The notes under the pieces: generated by a model
The model's input: the letters and a program-made list of their open reading frames with translations, nothing else
Database searches by the model: none
Told to the model about the DNA's origin: nothing
Part shown: positions 22,598-34,376 of the stretch, piece by piece
Position numbering within the stretch: the stretch's first letter is position 1
Layout of the letters: every line of letters begins with the position of its first letter
Assembly: GCA_021401465.1 (NCBI GenBank)
Contig: JADDMT010000015.1
Span: 186,001 to 250,000 of the forward strand
Origin: Teratosphaeria epicoccoides
Taxonomy: Eukaryota; Ascomycota; Dothideomycetes; Mycosphaerellales; Teratosphaeriaceae
Length of the DNA: 64,000 bases
Direction: 5' to 3'
Made by a program: the position numbers and the translations under genes

Positions 22598-23704
22598 ATG
22601 ATGGCTCACACTGAGAGCGAAAGCAACGGTGACAAGACGAGGCCGGATGCTGTCGACTACTTCTCAAGCAACCCGAAGCCATCGAACCTGGACCAGTACG
22701 CGACTTTGGCCCGTACTTTCATCGAGCAGCATGCTCACGAGAACCGCCGTGTTGCTTTGGTGACCTCAGGAGGTACAACAGTCCCGCTTGAGAACCAGAC
22801 TGTCCGCTTCATCGACAATTTTTCAGCCGGGACTCGAGGCGCCACCAGCGCAGAGTACTTCCTCCAAGCCGGTTATGCAGTCATTTTCCTCCACCGGCAG
22901 TTCTCCCTCTTGCCATACTCAAGGCACTACTCTCACAGCACGAACTGTTTTCTCGACTTCATGACTCACAACGATGCCGGAGCTGTGGTCGTTGAAAGTG
23001 AATATCAGCAGCAGATGGCCAAGGTCTTGGAGCGCTATAAGAAAGCGAAGCAACAGAATGCCCTGCTACTACTTCCATTCACGACCGTCAACGAATATCT
23101 GTGGTACTTGCGGGAGCTCGCAATGCAGATGCAGCCGCTGGGTCCGCAAGGCTTGTTTTACCTCGCAGCGGCAGTCTCAGACTTCTTCGTGCCCGCAGAA
23201 CGAATGGTGGAGCACAAGATACAATCATCAGAAGACTTTCACCAGACGCTGCCAAACGGAGAGGATGGTAAGCCGCCGGCTGCTCATATGGAGGGCAAAA
23301 GTCTGGTCATTGACCTCGATCCTGTGCCCAAATTTTTGAAACAGCTGGTAGATACCTGGGCGCCCAAGAGCTTCATCATTAGCTTCAAGCTTGAGACTGA
23401 TCGGTCGCTCCTCGCCGAAAAGGCGAGATATGCTCTCAAAAATTACTCACATCATCTTGTCATCGGCAATTTGCTCAACACCAGAAAATGGGAGGTGTTG
23501 TTTGTCTCAGCCTGGGCTGGTGAGAAGTGGATCAGAGTTCCGGCCAACAGGCGTAGCAAAAGCGCAACCGGCAAGGAAATCACACACACGGCACCACGCG
23601 AGCCAGCCATTGAGATTGAAAGCTGGATCGTGCCTGAAGTGGCAGAGATGCATACACAAAAGATAGAGAAAGCTGCAGAAGAAAGACAGCAGGCTCGCTC
23701 ATAG
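22598..23704 (+). CDS. cab2: Phosphopantothenate-cysteine ligase
   Basis: An intronless ORF of 368 residues. It joins cysteine to 4'-phosphopantothenate in coenzyme A synthesis and acts in the cytosol as a homodimer. The N-terminal nucleotide-binding signature reads VTSGGTTVPLE near residue 54, followed by RFIDNFSAGTRGA and SAEYFL, as in the eukaryotic (CAB2/PPCS) family. FYLAAAVSDFF marks the pantothenate-binding part, and IISFKLETD and NLLNTRKWEV are typical of the C-terminal half. Eukaryotic enzymes lack the fused decarboxylase domain of bacterial CoaBC, and so does this one. Two ATGs lie in tandem at 22598 and 22601; either may be used. Confidence 0.92.
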   Translation: MMAHTESESNGDKTRPDAVDYFSSNPKPSNLDQYATLARTFIEQHAHENRRVALVTSGGTTVPLENQTVRFIDNFSAGTRGATSAEYFLQAGYAVIFLHRQFSLLPYSRHYSHSTNCFLDFMTHNDAGAVVVESEYQQQMAKVLERYKKAKQQNALLLLPFTTVNEYLWYLRELAMQMQPLGPQGLFYLAAAVSDFFVPAERMVEHKIQSSEDFHQTLPNGEDGKPPAAHMEGKSLVIDLDPVPKFLKQLVDTWAPKSFIISFKLETDRSLLAEKARYALKNYSHHLVIGNLLNTRKWEVLFVSAWAGEKWIRVPANRRSKSATGKEITHTAPREPAIEIESWIVPEVAEMHTQKIEKAAEERQQARS

Positions 23705-24268
23705 ACTGAGCGATTGTCCTCGCATCGATTGTCAATGGCCAAGCATGGATACTACTGCCAAACCTGTGCTTAATGAGAGGATGGGCCATTGTGCCCAAGC
23801 CGTCCAATTGTACTACGACCGGTATCCTAAGCAGATGGTCCCAGTGAGACATGCCAAGCTGGATACCGTAAACTTGGGTGTAGCTTATATCACCGACAGA
23901 CAAGACGACAGCGTCCTACACCATTGAACATACTATCTATACGTTCACAACGCAATTCTGGGCATGTTCCGTTGCAAAGCGAGAGGAGAAGGAGATTTCC
24001 CTTGATAGCTGAGCAGGCCTGCTCAGGCTAGGCCTGTCACGAGTAGATGTGGTATCGGCAGCCTATACTGTGTCCACTTGAGTGTATGTTAGAATAATCG
24101 ATGCCTGTGTCTACACGCATGTCATCACCCAACAGCAAACCTGGAAAGGAAGGTGCGCTTATGCATTGGTGACGTCAGACGTAGACAACAAAACATCTGA
24201 ACGACCTGACCGACTTCTATCATCATTCGCATCCTGGACACCTGAGTAAGTCAATTCGACAGGCCAAA
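23705..24268. other. Intergenic region between CAB2 and the RRT8-like gene
   Basis: This should contain the CAB2 3' end and the promoter of the next plus-strand gene. No ORF, RNA gene or strong motif was recognised. Confidence 0.45.
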
Positions 24269-25312
24269 ATGTCGACCTCGGACAAGATCAAGGAGACGGC
24301 GAAGGAGGAAGTGGGTCGCGTTAGAAAGGTGACGGAAGAGGGCGCGAGATCTGGCGCATGTAAGTCAAGCGATTAACGCAGGCCGGCGAAGGAGATTCGA
24401 ACGACGATATGACCTAAGGAGTCTGTTGTCGTCAAGCTCTCGTGTCGCCATGCTTGTCTGGCATCTTCATCGAAAGTGTTCGCTGACAATGCTTGCGCAC
24501 AGATCTCTACCCGCTCAAGGCGTGTTGTGCCACGCATTTCCCCAGCGTCAAAATCGTACTAACAACCTCAGGGCATCTACTACTTCGCGTCTCACAAAGA
24601 CCTCTACAAACCCCTCCTCTCGCGTCTAGCTCCCACCCTGACTCTCGGCGCCGGAATCACCACCGCGATGTTCCTCTTCACCTACGTCCCTCAAGTCGCC
24701 GTCCTGGTCTTTACCTCCGGCCCTCTCGCCGCTCTCACCACCATCCTGCTGGTACTCTCGGAATCCAGCACACTCACCATGGTCCTCTCCAAGGCCCTCT
24801 TGATCGAAGACAGCCTCATCGACACCTTCGACGGCACGCTCATCGCCAAAGGAGAGACGGCTCTGGTCCAGAGGGATCGCCAGGTCAAGTCTGGGGGCGC
24901 GGGTGAGGCGATTGCTAGGCTTGGGAAGCTGGTCAGCAAGCCGTTCGCGAAGTACACGCCGAGTTCGCTTGTCAGGTACTTCATGTACTTGCCGCTTAAC
25001 TTTATTCCGGTGGTGGGGACTGTTGCTTTTGTGGTACTGCAGGGCAAGAAGTATGGTCCTTCTGCGCACAAGCGCTACTTCCAGCTGAAAGACATGAACA
25101 AGACTCAGGCAGAGAGATTTGTGGAGGAGAGGAAGGGCGCGTACACTGGCTTTGGTGTGGCGGCGACTTTGCTCGAGATGGTTCCGCTTGCTGGCATTCT
25201 GTTCGCCTACACCAACACCTGCGGTGCGGCGTTGTGGGCGGCTGATCTTGAGCAGAAATCGGGCACTTCGCCGCAGCTTAGAGAGCAAGCTGCGAAGGCC
25301 GTGGACCAGTAG
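24269..25312 (+). CDS. RRT8/EI24-like outer spore wall family membrane protein
   Basis: Three exons (24269-24359, 24503-24519, 24572-25312) encode 282 residues. The 17-nt middle exon (YPLK) is needed to restore the family sequence between ARSGAY and GIYYFASHK. The first intron is 143 bp GT-AG. The second starts with GC rather than GT (GCGTGT ... ctaac ... CAG), a GC-AG intron. The protein has four or more hydrophobic segments, with a conserved block (LPLNFIPVVGT, about residue 170) and TGFGVAATLLEMVPLAGILFAYTN near the end. This is the pattern of the EI24/Etoposide-induced family that includes yeast RRT8, LDS1 and LDS2, linked to lipid droplets and the spore wall. Function in moulds is not established. 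The gene ends convergent to the RhoGAP gene. Confidence 0.78.
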
Positions 25313-25987
25313 GTCAAGGTGGCGATTCGACAGTAATGTTTCAGCGCCTGCGGCAACTAGGAAGGCAAACGGAAAGCCAAGATACCCTTGCGCGCTATGG
25401 TATGGCATAATAGTCTCTGACGCGCGACGCTCCAGAAAGCCACTGAGCCTTCGTCTTCCTTCATACAATGCTTCAAAACATCCCCTCCCTTCCCGCACGT
25501 GGTCCCCACGTTTCCGCGGCAGTGGCAGCGCATTTATCAGCGGATGTCTGTTTCTCTCGTTTCGCCCGTACTGCATCTTCAGGAACGGAACGCCTTGACG
25601 ATGTGGGGTTAGTCTTTACTGATCACGTCCGTGCCATGTCAGCTGGCTGTTTCGTTCTGAGCTGATTATATTGACTGCTCCTTCATAGGTACCAAGCTGA
25701 CAACACCCAGCATGTGGCAATGCAACACTACCTTACCTAAATGAGTCAAAAGTCGACCGAGAACACCGTTGGAACAAATAATAACGCATCGCGTTACCAA
25801 AGCTTTTTCCTCATGAGAAGATAACGCAATACAAGGTCGTCAGTACCGTTACGTGGTAAAACTCCCGCGCCTCGTCACTTTCATCCAGTACAAACGATCA
25901 ACGCCTGCATCCTGACAACAGTTTTGCGTGGAAAAGAAAAGTTTTGATTTCTTACCATCGTAATGATGCTGACATGCATGGACCAGC
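25313..25987. other. Convergent 3' intergenic region
   Basis: It lies between the 3' ends of the RRT8-like (+) and RhoGAP (-) genes. No gene was seen. Confidence 0.5.
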
Positions 25988-28256
25988 TCAATCTTCATCG
26001 AAGATCGCCGTTGCATTTTCCAGGATCGTCTGCACGGCTCTTGCTTGGTAGCTGGCGTCCGCGATCTGAGAGTTGGTGTGTGTGCCCATTAGACTTGGCC
26101 TGTGGTGTCCAACGTCAGCGACTTCTCCCTGTTTTTGGTGATTACACTTACGCGAAGCATAATGCAAGATTGCTGGCGCCCATCCTGTTTCGGCTCTCGT
26201 TTTGCATCACACGATGTAGATGTAATACGAGCGCCCGAAGTGTGGCATAATTTGGATCTGGCAGGTCGTTGATGGCTTGATGCAGACCGTCTCTTCGCGT
26301 GTTCTCGTCTAAACTCCATGTCAATATTCATGCCGTCGTACACTACACGACGAACTGCTAACCTTCAATCTTGCTCGCCCTGATGAAATCCTCGTATCCT
26401 ACTCTGGTGAACAGAGGATCAGGCAGGTCTCTGAAGAACTGCTTCAGCAATGTTGCCACACTGTTCACGTCGTGGTAGAAATGGTTGGGGTTCCGGAAGT
26501 CCACGCCCTTCGGGTCATGATTGAAGCGATCCTTCAGCATGTTGACATGGCTACTAGTCCCGCTCAACCTGTAGATGCCCTCAACCTCTAGCCCGAAATG
26601 GTCAACGGCCAGGATACATTGAATGACGACCATTGGGACAGCGGACTGGTCGCGCTCGAAAAGGTCATTCAGTGAGACACCAAAGACAGGTTTGAGCGGT
26701 GGTAGCTTTTGTGTATGAGAAGGCGACGGGCCAGAGTTCTGACGCTGCTGGCTCGGCAGCGGAATTACGCCAGTTGTGCCGTAGCCCATAGTCCCATTGG
26801 ATCCATATCCCGCAGAAGGGCCCATGGCTTGTGTTGGTGGCTGATGGCCTACTTCGCCAGGGCCAGTGGGATGCGGCGGGCTGTTGTAGTTGTCTCTGGT
26901 CGGGGCACCAGCGGAGTTATACGGGCTCTGTGTCCTCTGTTCCGGTCCACTGTAAGTGGGCGACTGATAGGTGGGCTGGGATGGGGAAATTGGACTGAAA
27001 GAGCTCGGTGACTGTCCGTATGCAGCGGGCTGCGAAGCCGCAACCATCGGTCCTGGCGGTGGTTGGGCAGCGTTGTATCGACTGCTCGTTGAGCCACCTT
27101 GCGAAATATTTCCAGTTGCGACCGATAGGCTGGGCTGTTGAACAGCAGGCTGAGAAGGCTGAGGCTGAAGCCCGCTGCTGGAAACGTTTCGACTTGAGGG
27201 CTGCTGAGTCTTTGGCGCCAAAGTTGGGTGTTGCTCGTACTTGATATCGCTAGGCCGGGTGATCCTGGAAGCGTGGCCACCGACGTAGCTATGGAAGTCA
27301 CGTTCATTGTCGATATCACTGACGATGTCCCGTAAGCTCTTAGAGCTCGTATTCTCTCCCGTCAGCGGCGAGACTGCAAGTCCGTTGCCGAGCAGCAGCT
27401 TCTCGTTGAACGTGGCGAACTTCTGCAGCTGCAAGGTAAGGCCAGCATCGCACTCCTGACAGAGCTCCTTGAGAGCTGAGACTGCCCTCGGTCGATGATC
27501 GTTGAGCAATGCTTCCCTCTGCGCCCTCGCTAGCCGCACTTTCTCCTCGTAGTCGGCGTCGGCTGCCTGCACCTTCCTCAACAGGTCGCTCTCGTACTGC
27601 TCCGCGCTCTTCGGTCCCTTCAAGCCGATTCGTCTGCTACCCTTCGTGTCGCCGGTCCTCGCACGATCGTAGTCCTCAGCCAGAGAATCATAACGCGACT
27701 TTGCTTTCTGCATGGCCGCTTCAGCGTCGCTCGCTTTCTTCTCGGCATCCAGACCGTCATGCTTCCACGTCTTCCTGTCCCGTTCCATGTTCACTGACAG
27801 GGCATTGAGATCCTCGTGCATCTGGTGCAGGGAAAGGGCAAACTGCATGCCATTATCGCCCATCCGCTCCTGCACCTTCAGGACCTCAGTGATCTGCCTC
27901 GCATAGCTGCCGCCCTTCATCTCGCTCCTCTTGACCGTGTCCAAGTGTATCCGCGCCAGCTTCTTCAGTCCTGACGCCTGTTCCTCCTCCATTTTGCTCC
28001 GCTTCTGCAAAAAGGCGGCGAAGTCACGAGCGGATGCGATCGACTGCTTTAGCCGGTTGAGCAGAGTGTTGATGCCAATGTCACTGTACATAACATCGTC
28101 CACGGCCTTGGGCGGTGCGTTGGATGGTGCTGAAGCACCGTTTTCTGCAAAGGCAGGTCCATCGCTGACTGAGGGTGCAGGTGGACTCGATGGCTCGCCC
28201 AAGACATTACTTGCGCCATTGGCCTCGAGAGAGCCGCGATTGTATTCGTCGGACAT
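25988..28256 (-). CDS. rgd1: F-BAR and RhoGAP protein, RGD1-like
   Basis: Three exons (28256-26363, 26308-26152, 26099-25988) give 720 residues. The start is the ATG of MSDEYNRG; further upstream only a TTG is in frame. An F-BAR membrane-bending domain spans about residues 55-320 (start DVMYSDIGINTLLNRL, long coiled helices). A Pro/Ser/Gln-rich linker follows (about 320-515). A C-terminal RhoGAP domain begins near 520 (FGVSLNDLF), with the arginine finger in GIYRLSG at about residue 563. The last exons complete the fold (NYATLRALVLHLHRV, NRMGASNLA). RGD1-type proteins inactivate Rho3/Rho4 GTPases and act in polarity, septation and stress response at the cortex. The whole domain is intact. Confidence 0.9.
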
Positions 28257-28927
28257 GATCACGGGGGTCTGTGTTTGCAATGGATCGTGAGCTGTCTACG
28301 CGACAGGAGGATGTTGGCCGCTCCGAAGGTAAGTGTCGTGTTGCAGACAAGGACTGATTCCAAGGTCACAGCCACTTTACCTGCTGAGGTAACGCGTGGA
28401 TGTCACGCGGTTGCGCGGCTGTGGCACAAAATGTGAAACGGAACCAACGCCACTTTCGTTGCCGGAAATACATGTATCCGACCCACATGAGATGTCCGGA
28501 GGCATTATTTCCCGAGAGTGTGATCTGACCTTCAGCATAGAGAGGGGGTTGCAGGCACTTTGCAGGTCTAAAGCGGTTAGCGCCATGTTTGGATTGCGTG
28601 TGTGTGATGTCGCGTCAGTATCGAAAGACGCGTCTTCCAGTCAACATTTCGCCTTGTCTAGCCTACTATCCCGACATTACTACTGCCTACACACCGAAAA
28701 GACGGGCAACACACCTACGATCATGGAAGACGATACTCTGCCTATACTTGCCTTCAGTTTTCTGCTGCTCGCTCGTCAGCGCCGCCGGCGAGAGCGCCAG
28801 GTCGCAAGCCAGTATACGAGCCTATTCCCTTCACGCTCGACCGCTGGCACACGTCAAATCATCCGTACAAGGTCAAGTTGGTATGCGCTTTGCTTGGCGC
28901 AGAAGATGCGGTCACTGACAGTGAAGT
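28257..28927. other. Upstream region of the RhoGAP gene
   Basis: Presumed promoter and 5' UTR on the minus strand. Plus-strand frames here (to about 28,929) lack motifs. Nothing else was seen. Confidence 0.4.
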
Positions 28928-29640
28928 AGACTCGAGAAGAGCGAGGTGAAGCGCTTGCTCGGCGTGTTCGACATTGGCTCGATAACATGGCGCAATCGAC
29001 TCAAACCGTCGCCGGAGTTTGCCTTGGTATTGACGCTGTTGAGGATGGCGAGGCCCGGTCGCATATGGGCTGAGACGACGATTGAATTCGGTCGCAGCGT
29101 TGGTTATCTATCGTCTGTGTTCACAGACACCATCGAGTATCTTTCGACGCGCTTCAGCAGGATCCTCAACTGGCATCCACGCTTACGTGAATATAAGAAC
29201 CTCCGCATGTTCGCACACGCATTGATCAAAAGGGGGATGGACGGATACGGATGGGGATTCATCGACGGCCACTTCATGGGCTTTGCAAGGCCTCAAAGAA
29301 CAGCATCGCCTCGAGATTGTGATAGGGACCTGGCAAGCTTGAGGCTAAAGCTAATAGATGATATATCGGTCCCTCTGCGTTCTCTACGACAACGGCTGGT
29401 ATGTATACTCAAGGTCTTACGGTTCTTCGTTGCTCTTGAATGCGGATCTGCATCTTATCGCGCACCTCCATGTCACTGAGACGAAGGAACATAGCACTTG
29501 CTGACCATGTCTATAGGACCGCTCGCATACGTCGTTTGAGGCCCAGAAGCTCATCTGTCGTGCCCTGCGGGAGGTGGCTAGGCTCAGAACTCACATTCGC
29601 AAGACCGAATTCCGCCGTAGCTTGATCTGTCACATTTTCA
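28928..29640 (+). pseudogene. HARBI/PIF-type DDE transposase relic
   Basis: An open frame without an ATG start (28946-29479) reads like the N-terminal half of fungal DDE_Tnp_4 (HARBI1-like) nucleases: ITWRNRLKPSPEFAL, then FGRSVGYLSSVF, LSTRFSRILNWHPRL and WGFIDGHFMGFARPQ, where the Asp of FIDG corresponds to the first catalytic acid. After about 29,300 the expected catalytic centre is lost, but weakly similar sequence continues in other frames to about 29,640. No terminal inverted repeats or target duplication were found by eye. Decay is by frame changes, not RIP stops. The host nuclease HARBI1-type genes are an alternative source. Confidence 0.55.
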
Positions 29641-30054
29641 TCATATCTCTAACCTTCCCCAGTCGTGCTCGTTCCACCCGACTTGAGCTACGTCAGAGAA
29701 TCTTCGCTTGCTGTGGTGTCTGGTTAACGGCCAATCTATCTCAATCCGGAGATTATTTGATGATCAGCTGCGCGAAGTGCAGGTGCCGTGTCGCAGAAGT
29801 GTTGCCAGTGGTTTCACGGATCAGTGCATTCCAACATCTTGTGTTGAAGCTGCTTTGGACGATGCGTGGCGTCGACGTGGACACGCTGCAGGCCGCCGTT
29901 GATGCGGCACCGTACAGCAGCCCGTCCTTGAGGCGCTCTCGCGTATGGTCAGAGAACTTTCCTCAACCCATCAGGCCGCTACGCTGTGTTTGTATTTCGG
30001 CCGAGCTCGATGCTCTAGACCAGTCTCCATCAGAGCAAAGCCCGGTCGGGTATA
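29641..30054. other. Intergenic, no supported gene
   Basis: Between the transposase relic and the 3' end of the minus-strand flavoprotein gene. No gene was seen. Confidence 0.4.
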
Positions 30055-30888
30055 TTACGACGAAGCGACTTGTCCTCCAACACCATTAACCAACGGCCTC
30101 GCATCTCCCGCTTCTGCCGCTGGCTCGGCGAGCACGAAGTCTTTTATGTTGCCTTTGAAGTCGCTGATCCGTCCGTCCCGAATGCGCACAACAACCACTC
30201 TCACATCATCATCAGCAATGTAGCTGTTGCTGCAATCTGTAGCGGATCTGTGTAGCGAAGGACTCGAAGACAGCACCTGTGACGAGTCCTGCATGCTTCC
30301 CTCCAAGTCAAAACTGTTGTTCAACAGATGCTGCTCTTTACACCATTTGGCTTCATGCGACCCGGGCTCCAGCACCATGGCTTCGCCGTTGATGGTGGCA
30401 CTGATGCTACTCACAGCAGCACTGTTCATCTGCATGAGCATCGTCGCCAAGCTGCTCGACCTGCCGCTTGCTGGGCTACGCTCTCTGTCACCAGTGGAGG
30501 CCACATTTGGAGGTCTGCTGGAAACCCAGTCGTGAACAAGCAGGCTGACATTCGGGTTTTGGATCAGGTTAAGAGTTTTCTTCGAAGTGGGATTGGACGT
30601 CATGATCACCAGAGGTCCAGCCGGTAGACGCCCTGTCGGGTATGGGTGTGAGGAGAGGTAGGTGTAGTTCATCAAGGACACATGTGGGAAGTTGTTGGTG
30701 CAAGTCGCCAGATGAAGCTTTTCAGATATCGATCAGTCATTGTCAATCGTACCTCCAATGCTGGGCTCGCTACAAACATATCTGGCATTCTGAAGACATG
30801 TTGCTACTTCATCTGGTAGCCTGGCCGCGATAGCAGGGTGAAAGGGAGTGCTGCTGTCCCGCGAGGGGCGTGGACCCGTCTCGACCAT
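30055..30888 (-). CDS. PNPOx-like FMN-binding split-barrel protein (YLR456W/YPR172W type)
   Basis: Two exons (30888-30778, 30717-30055) give 257 residues, joined by a 60-bp intron with a GTTTGT donor. Splicing restores the family core (ARLPDEVATCLQNARY then LHLATCTNNFPHVSLMNYTYL). The fold is that of pyridoxamine-5'-phosphate oxidase; PLVIMTSNPTSKKTLNL and NPNVSLLVHDW are conserved FMN-site neighbours. A Ser-rich insertion (about residues 95-180) interrupts the domain, as in the yeast YLR456W/YPR172W pair, whose reaction is unknown. It should not be called a true pyridoxine oxidase. It is divergent from the ERT1-like gene with 376 bp between them. Confidence 0.8.
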
Positions 30889-31264
30889 GATCGTGATAGC
30901 TGTAGTGGCTGATCTTGTTGTGATGGGTTGGATGCTCCGGCAAGAAAGCTGACGCCGATGACGCCGACCAGGCAGGTGCCGATCTGAAACATCCAAGACA
31001 CGTGCGTGACCTCGGCCCGTTCGTTTCGCAACGGCTTATGGTAAGCGCATGCGCATGAACCATGATCCATCAGATTCTCGGGTCTGGACTCCGCAGCTGT
31101 GCTCGAGCTACCGTTCAATCATGTCGGTGCTCAAGGTCAGCTCACACGCTTCGCACACCAACACACGGAACTGGCGCAGTATATAAGCGTGGGCCAATGG
31201 TCTTTGCCGCTGGAGGAGGAGAGCAGCTCGTGCAACGTATGGAAGCGCAATTGCTGGCACCGCG
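30889..31264. promoter_or_regulatory. Shared divergent promoter region
   Basis: This 376-bp gap separates the starts of the PNPOx-like (-) and ERT1-like (+) genes and must hold both promoters. Tata-like sequence (cagtatataagcg) occurs near 31,180. No specific operator is asserted. Confidence 0.5.
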
Positions 31265-32933
31265 ATGACCTCCTCGGCAACCGAGCGTAAAGCCAGCATT
31301 CGGGACAGCACACCAGATAAGCGGGATTCAGATGCGACGCCTTCACCGCAGCAGCAAGACACACCCAAACGTAAGTCGTCCGAGGCAGCGACGGGCGAGC
31401 ATGGCGACGGCAAAAAGAAGAGACGCAAGGTCAACCATGCCTGCGTGTACTGTCGAAGGTCGCATATGACGTGCGACTTGCAGCGGCCGTGTGCGAGATG
31501 CGTGAAGAGAGATATTGGTCATCTGTGCCATGACGAGCCACGAGAGCCTCCCAGAAAAGGCAAGAGCGAGACCGGCGTTGCTGAGATTGCTCCTGCGCCG
31601 GAAGACGGGAAGCCGGACGCGGCCAGCGACGGACTGAATGGAGCGTTGCAGTTTGCACAGCAGAGTAGCGGCGCGATAGAAGCGCTGAATGGAAGGAATT
31701 CCATAGGTTCCGCGCGGCATATGGGCCAGCCGAACCCCATATCACCCACCCAGCTCCACCGGCCAAGCCTCCATACCGTCAACAGTGGAAGCAGCGGCAC
31801 TATCAACCCGCAATTCCAGAGCTTTGATTTGAACGACACTGGCGTGCAGAACCAGTTTCATGAGATGCATCATCTGCATCCCAACTACATGTTCAACACG
31901 ACCGAGGTCAGCAATGAGTACAACCTGCTCAACGACTTCCTGACATCCTCTCTGTTGGATGATGGCTCGATCTTCGGAAATGACAATGCGCAGGAGCTAT
32001 TCAGTGACCCACTATTAGCCACTTCGTCAGTCAACGCTTTGTCGGACAATTTCTCGCAACCGCAGCAGGGCAGCACTGACCGGCAAAACTCGTCGAATAT
32101 ACCAGCGCCTTCGCAAGTCAAAGCTGGAGAAGAGCTCTCACGCCCTTCTTCCGCCTTCCCGGGATCCGACAAAGCACGCGACAAGTTCTACATGACAGCC
32201 GCGGATCCGGCCGGCCTCAGCAGTGCCGGCGACCGACTGCACAAACTGCTGAAGGCCAAGTACGATGCTGGAATGCTGAAGCCCTTCAACTACGTGAAGG
32301 GCTATAGGCGTCTGCAGCAATACATGACGAAGCACTTGCAGCCATCCAATCAGCGCAGAATCCTAGATCAGCTTGCCCGCTTTCGGCCCAAATTCAGGGA
32401 AGCCATGCAAAGCTTGACCGACATGCAGCTGGTACTGGTGGAAATGTGGTTCGAACGGTCACTGATGGAATACGACCGTGTGTTCGCAAGTATGGCGATA
32501 CCAGCTTGCTGTTGGCGGCGTACAGGCGAGATCTTCCGCGGCAATCGTGAGATGGCGGAGCTCATCGGAGTACCACTCGAAAGACTGCGCGATGGTCGAT
32601 TGGCAATACACGAAATCATCGCCGAAGACTCTTTGGTGAGCTACTGGGAGAAGTTCGGCGCGATTGCATTCGATCAGAGCCAGAAGGCGATACTCACGTC
32701 TTGCTCATTGAAGACGCCAGATCCCGAAGCGGATGCTGACCACAAAGAGGGGACCAGTGAGCAAAAGAAGAAGGAAAGTGTCAAGTGTTGCTTTTCTTTC
32801 ACCATTCGCAGAGATACCCACAACATGTAAGTCCTTGCTACAGTATGAGAACGTAGGTACGGCCGCTGACCTTGGCAGTCCATCTTTGATCGTTGGCAAT
32901 TTTATCCCAATTCGGCAACGCGCTCCGAGATGA
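31265..32933 (+). CDS. ert1: Zn2Cys6 gluconeogenesis regulator, ERT1/AcuK family
   Basis: Two exons (31265-32826, 32879-32933) encode 538 residues; the short last exon gives the ending LIVGNFIPI typical of the family. The binuclear zinc cluster has Cys at 60, 63, 70, 76, 79 and 88, inside a basic stretch (KKKRRKVNHACVYCRRSHMTC). A PAS-like region lies at about 410-530 (CCWRRTGEIFRGNREMAELIGV). ERT1 and AcuK/AcuM proteins switch on gluconeogenic and non-fermentative carbon genes, binding CCG-containing sites as dimers in the nucleus. The middle (100-310) is Ser/Gln/Pro-rich and disordered. I chose ERT1/AcuK by the cluster sequence and C-terminus; AcuK versus AcuM paralogy is not resolved. Confidence 0.85.
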
Positions 32934-33397
32934 GGCCAGCAGGATGGCCACAGCTTCCGCAGAACTGGACGCCTGCAAAGGCCAACGCAAAGAAGAAGCA
33001 CCGGCTTCTTCACTCATGACCGGCATGACTCATGACAAAAAGTGAGATGTATCTTCTACACACGCTTGTCCAGTCTGTACAGTCTGTACATACGGGAGAG
33101 GGCAGCGACGCTTGTATGATAGGGTTTTGGCAGATTAGCGAAGGCGCCTGCAAGTTACACCTGTCTATACTATGGAATACAGTTGATACTGTACATATGC
33201 CACATACCTTCTCCACGTTCCATGCGCCAATTGCACTATGCCACGGAAAACGCCGTTTGCGATTATTCAAGAAACGAGCAATGCTAATTGCGTGGTGTCG
33301 ACACCACGCCGCCTATCCCGAAGCCATCTAGAAAAACACTCAATGCCGTGGGCCTGCATCTGCTGCCAACAACGCAGACGTCACTGCATACCACCCT
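32934..33397. other. Convergent 3' intergenic region
   Basis: It lies between the 3' ends of the ERT1-like (+) and ADE1 (-) genes. A short repeat gtacagtctgtac occurs near 33,075. No gene was seen. Confidence 0.45.
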
Positions 33398-34376
33398 CTA
33401 AGCCCACTCCTTCCCAGTGATCAGCTCATACGCCTCCCTATACTTCATAGCAGTCTGCCGTACAATCTCCTCCGGCATCGCCACACCTGCCTTCCCCTTC
33501 AGCCCCGAACTCACAAGCCAATCACGCAAGAACTGCTTATCATAGCTCTGCTGCGTCCTGCCCAGCTCATACCGATCCCTCGGCCAGAACCTCGACGAAT
33601 CCGGCGTCAACACCTCGTCCACCAGCACCAACTCATCGGTCGCCTCGTCGATCCCGAACTCGAATTTCGTGTCCGCGATCAAGATGCCACGAGCCTCTGC
33701 GTGATCGCGGCAGAGTTCGTAGATCTGAAGCGAGGCGAGCTCGATCTTCTTCGCCACGTCCTGGCCTACCATCTCAGCTGCGCGAGCTGGGCTGATATTC
33801 TCGTCGTGCGCGCCTTGCTCGGCCTTGGTGCTCGGGGTCCAGATTGCGTTTTCCAGTTTCTGACTCTCCTGTAGGCCGGAGGGCATGGAAAGGCCGTGGA
33901 CTGTGCCTTTGGATTTGTACTCAGTCCATGCGGAGCCGGTAATGTAGCCGCGGACGATGGACTCGAGTGGGATGATCTTGAGGCGGTGGACTTGCATGCT
34001 GCGCTTGCTGAGGGTGGGTTGGAGTTCCTCGGGGATGGTTGTGGGGAGGTTGGTGGACAAGAGGTGGGTGCGGATGGCTGGGAGGTGTGAGGTGATGAGA
34101 TCGAACCAGTAGATGGAGAGCTGGGTCAGAATGGCGCCTTTCTCTGGTACACCCTGGAGATGATTGTTAGTATGTTTTGTATAATGTATTGTTTTGATGT
34201 GTGCAGGTGTTACTTACGTTCGCGAGGATGACATCGTAGGCAGAGATCCGATCGGTAGCGATGAAGAGAAGGATTTCGGGGTTGATCTCGAATATCTCCC
34301 TAACCTTGCCGCTCCCAACGTGCTTCAAACCGTGTTGCTCCAGATCGATCTTGGTCACAACATTTTGGTTCGCCAT
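33398..34376 (-). CDS. ade1: SAICAR synthetase
   Basis: Two exons (34376-34218, 34153-33398) give 304 residues. It condenses CAIR with aspartate in step seven of purine synthesis, in the cytosol. Family features: [15 protein letters not shown] near the N-terminus (nucleotide loop), [24 protein letters not shown] across the intron, [25 protein letters not shown], and the C-terminal DTKFEFGID ... [17 protein letters not shown] with the Mg/ATP ligands. Length is that of the fungal single-domain enzyme. It is divergent from the SDR gene with about 620 bp between. Confidence 0.95.
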
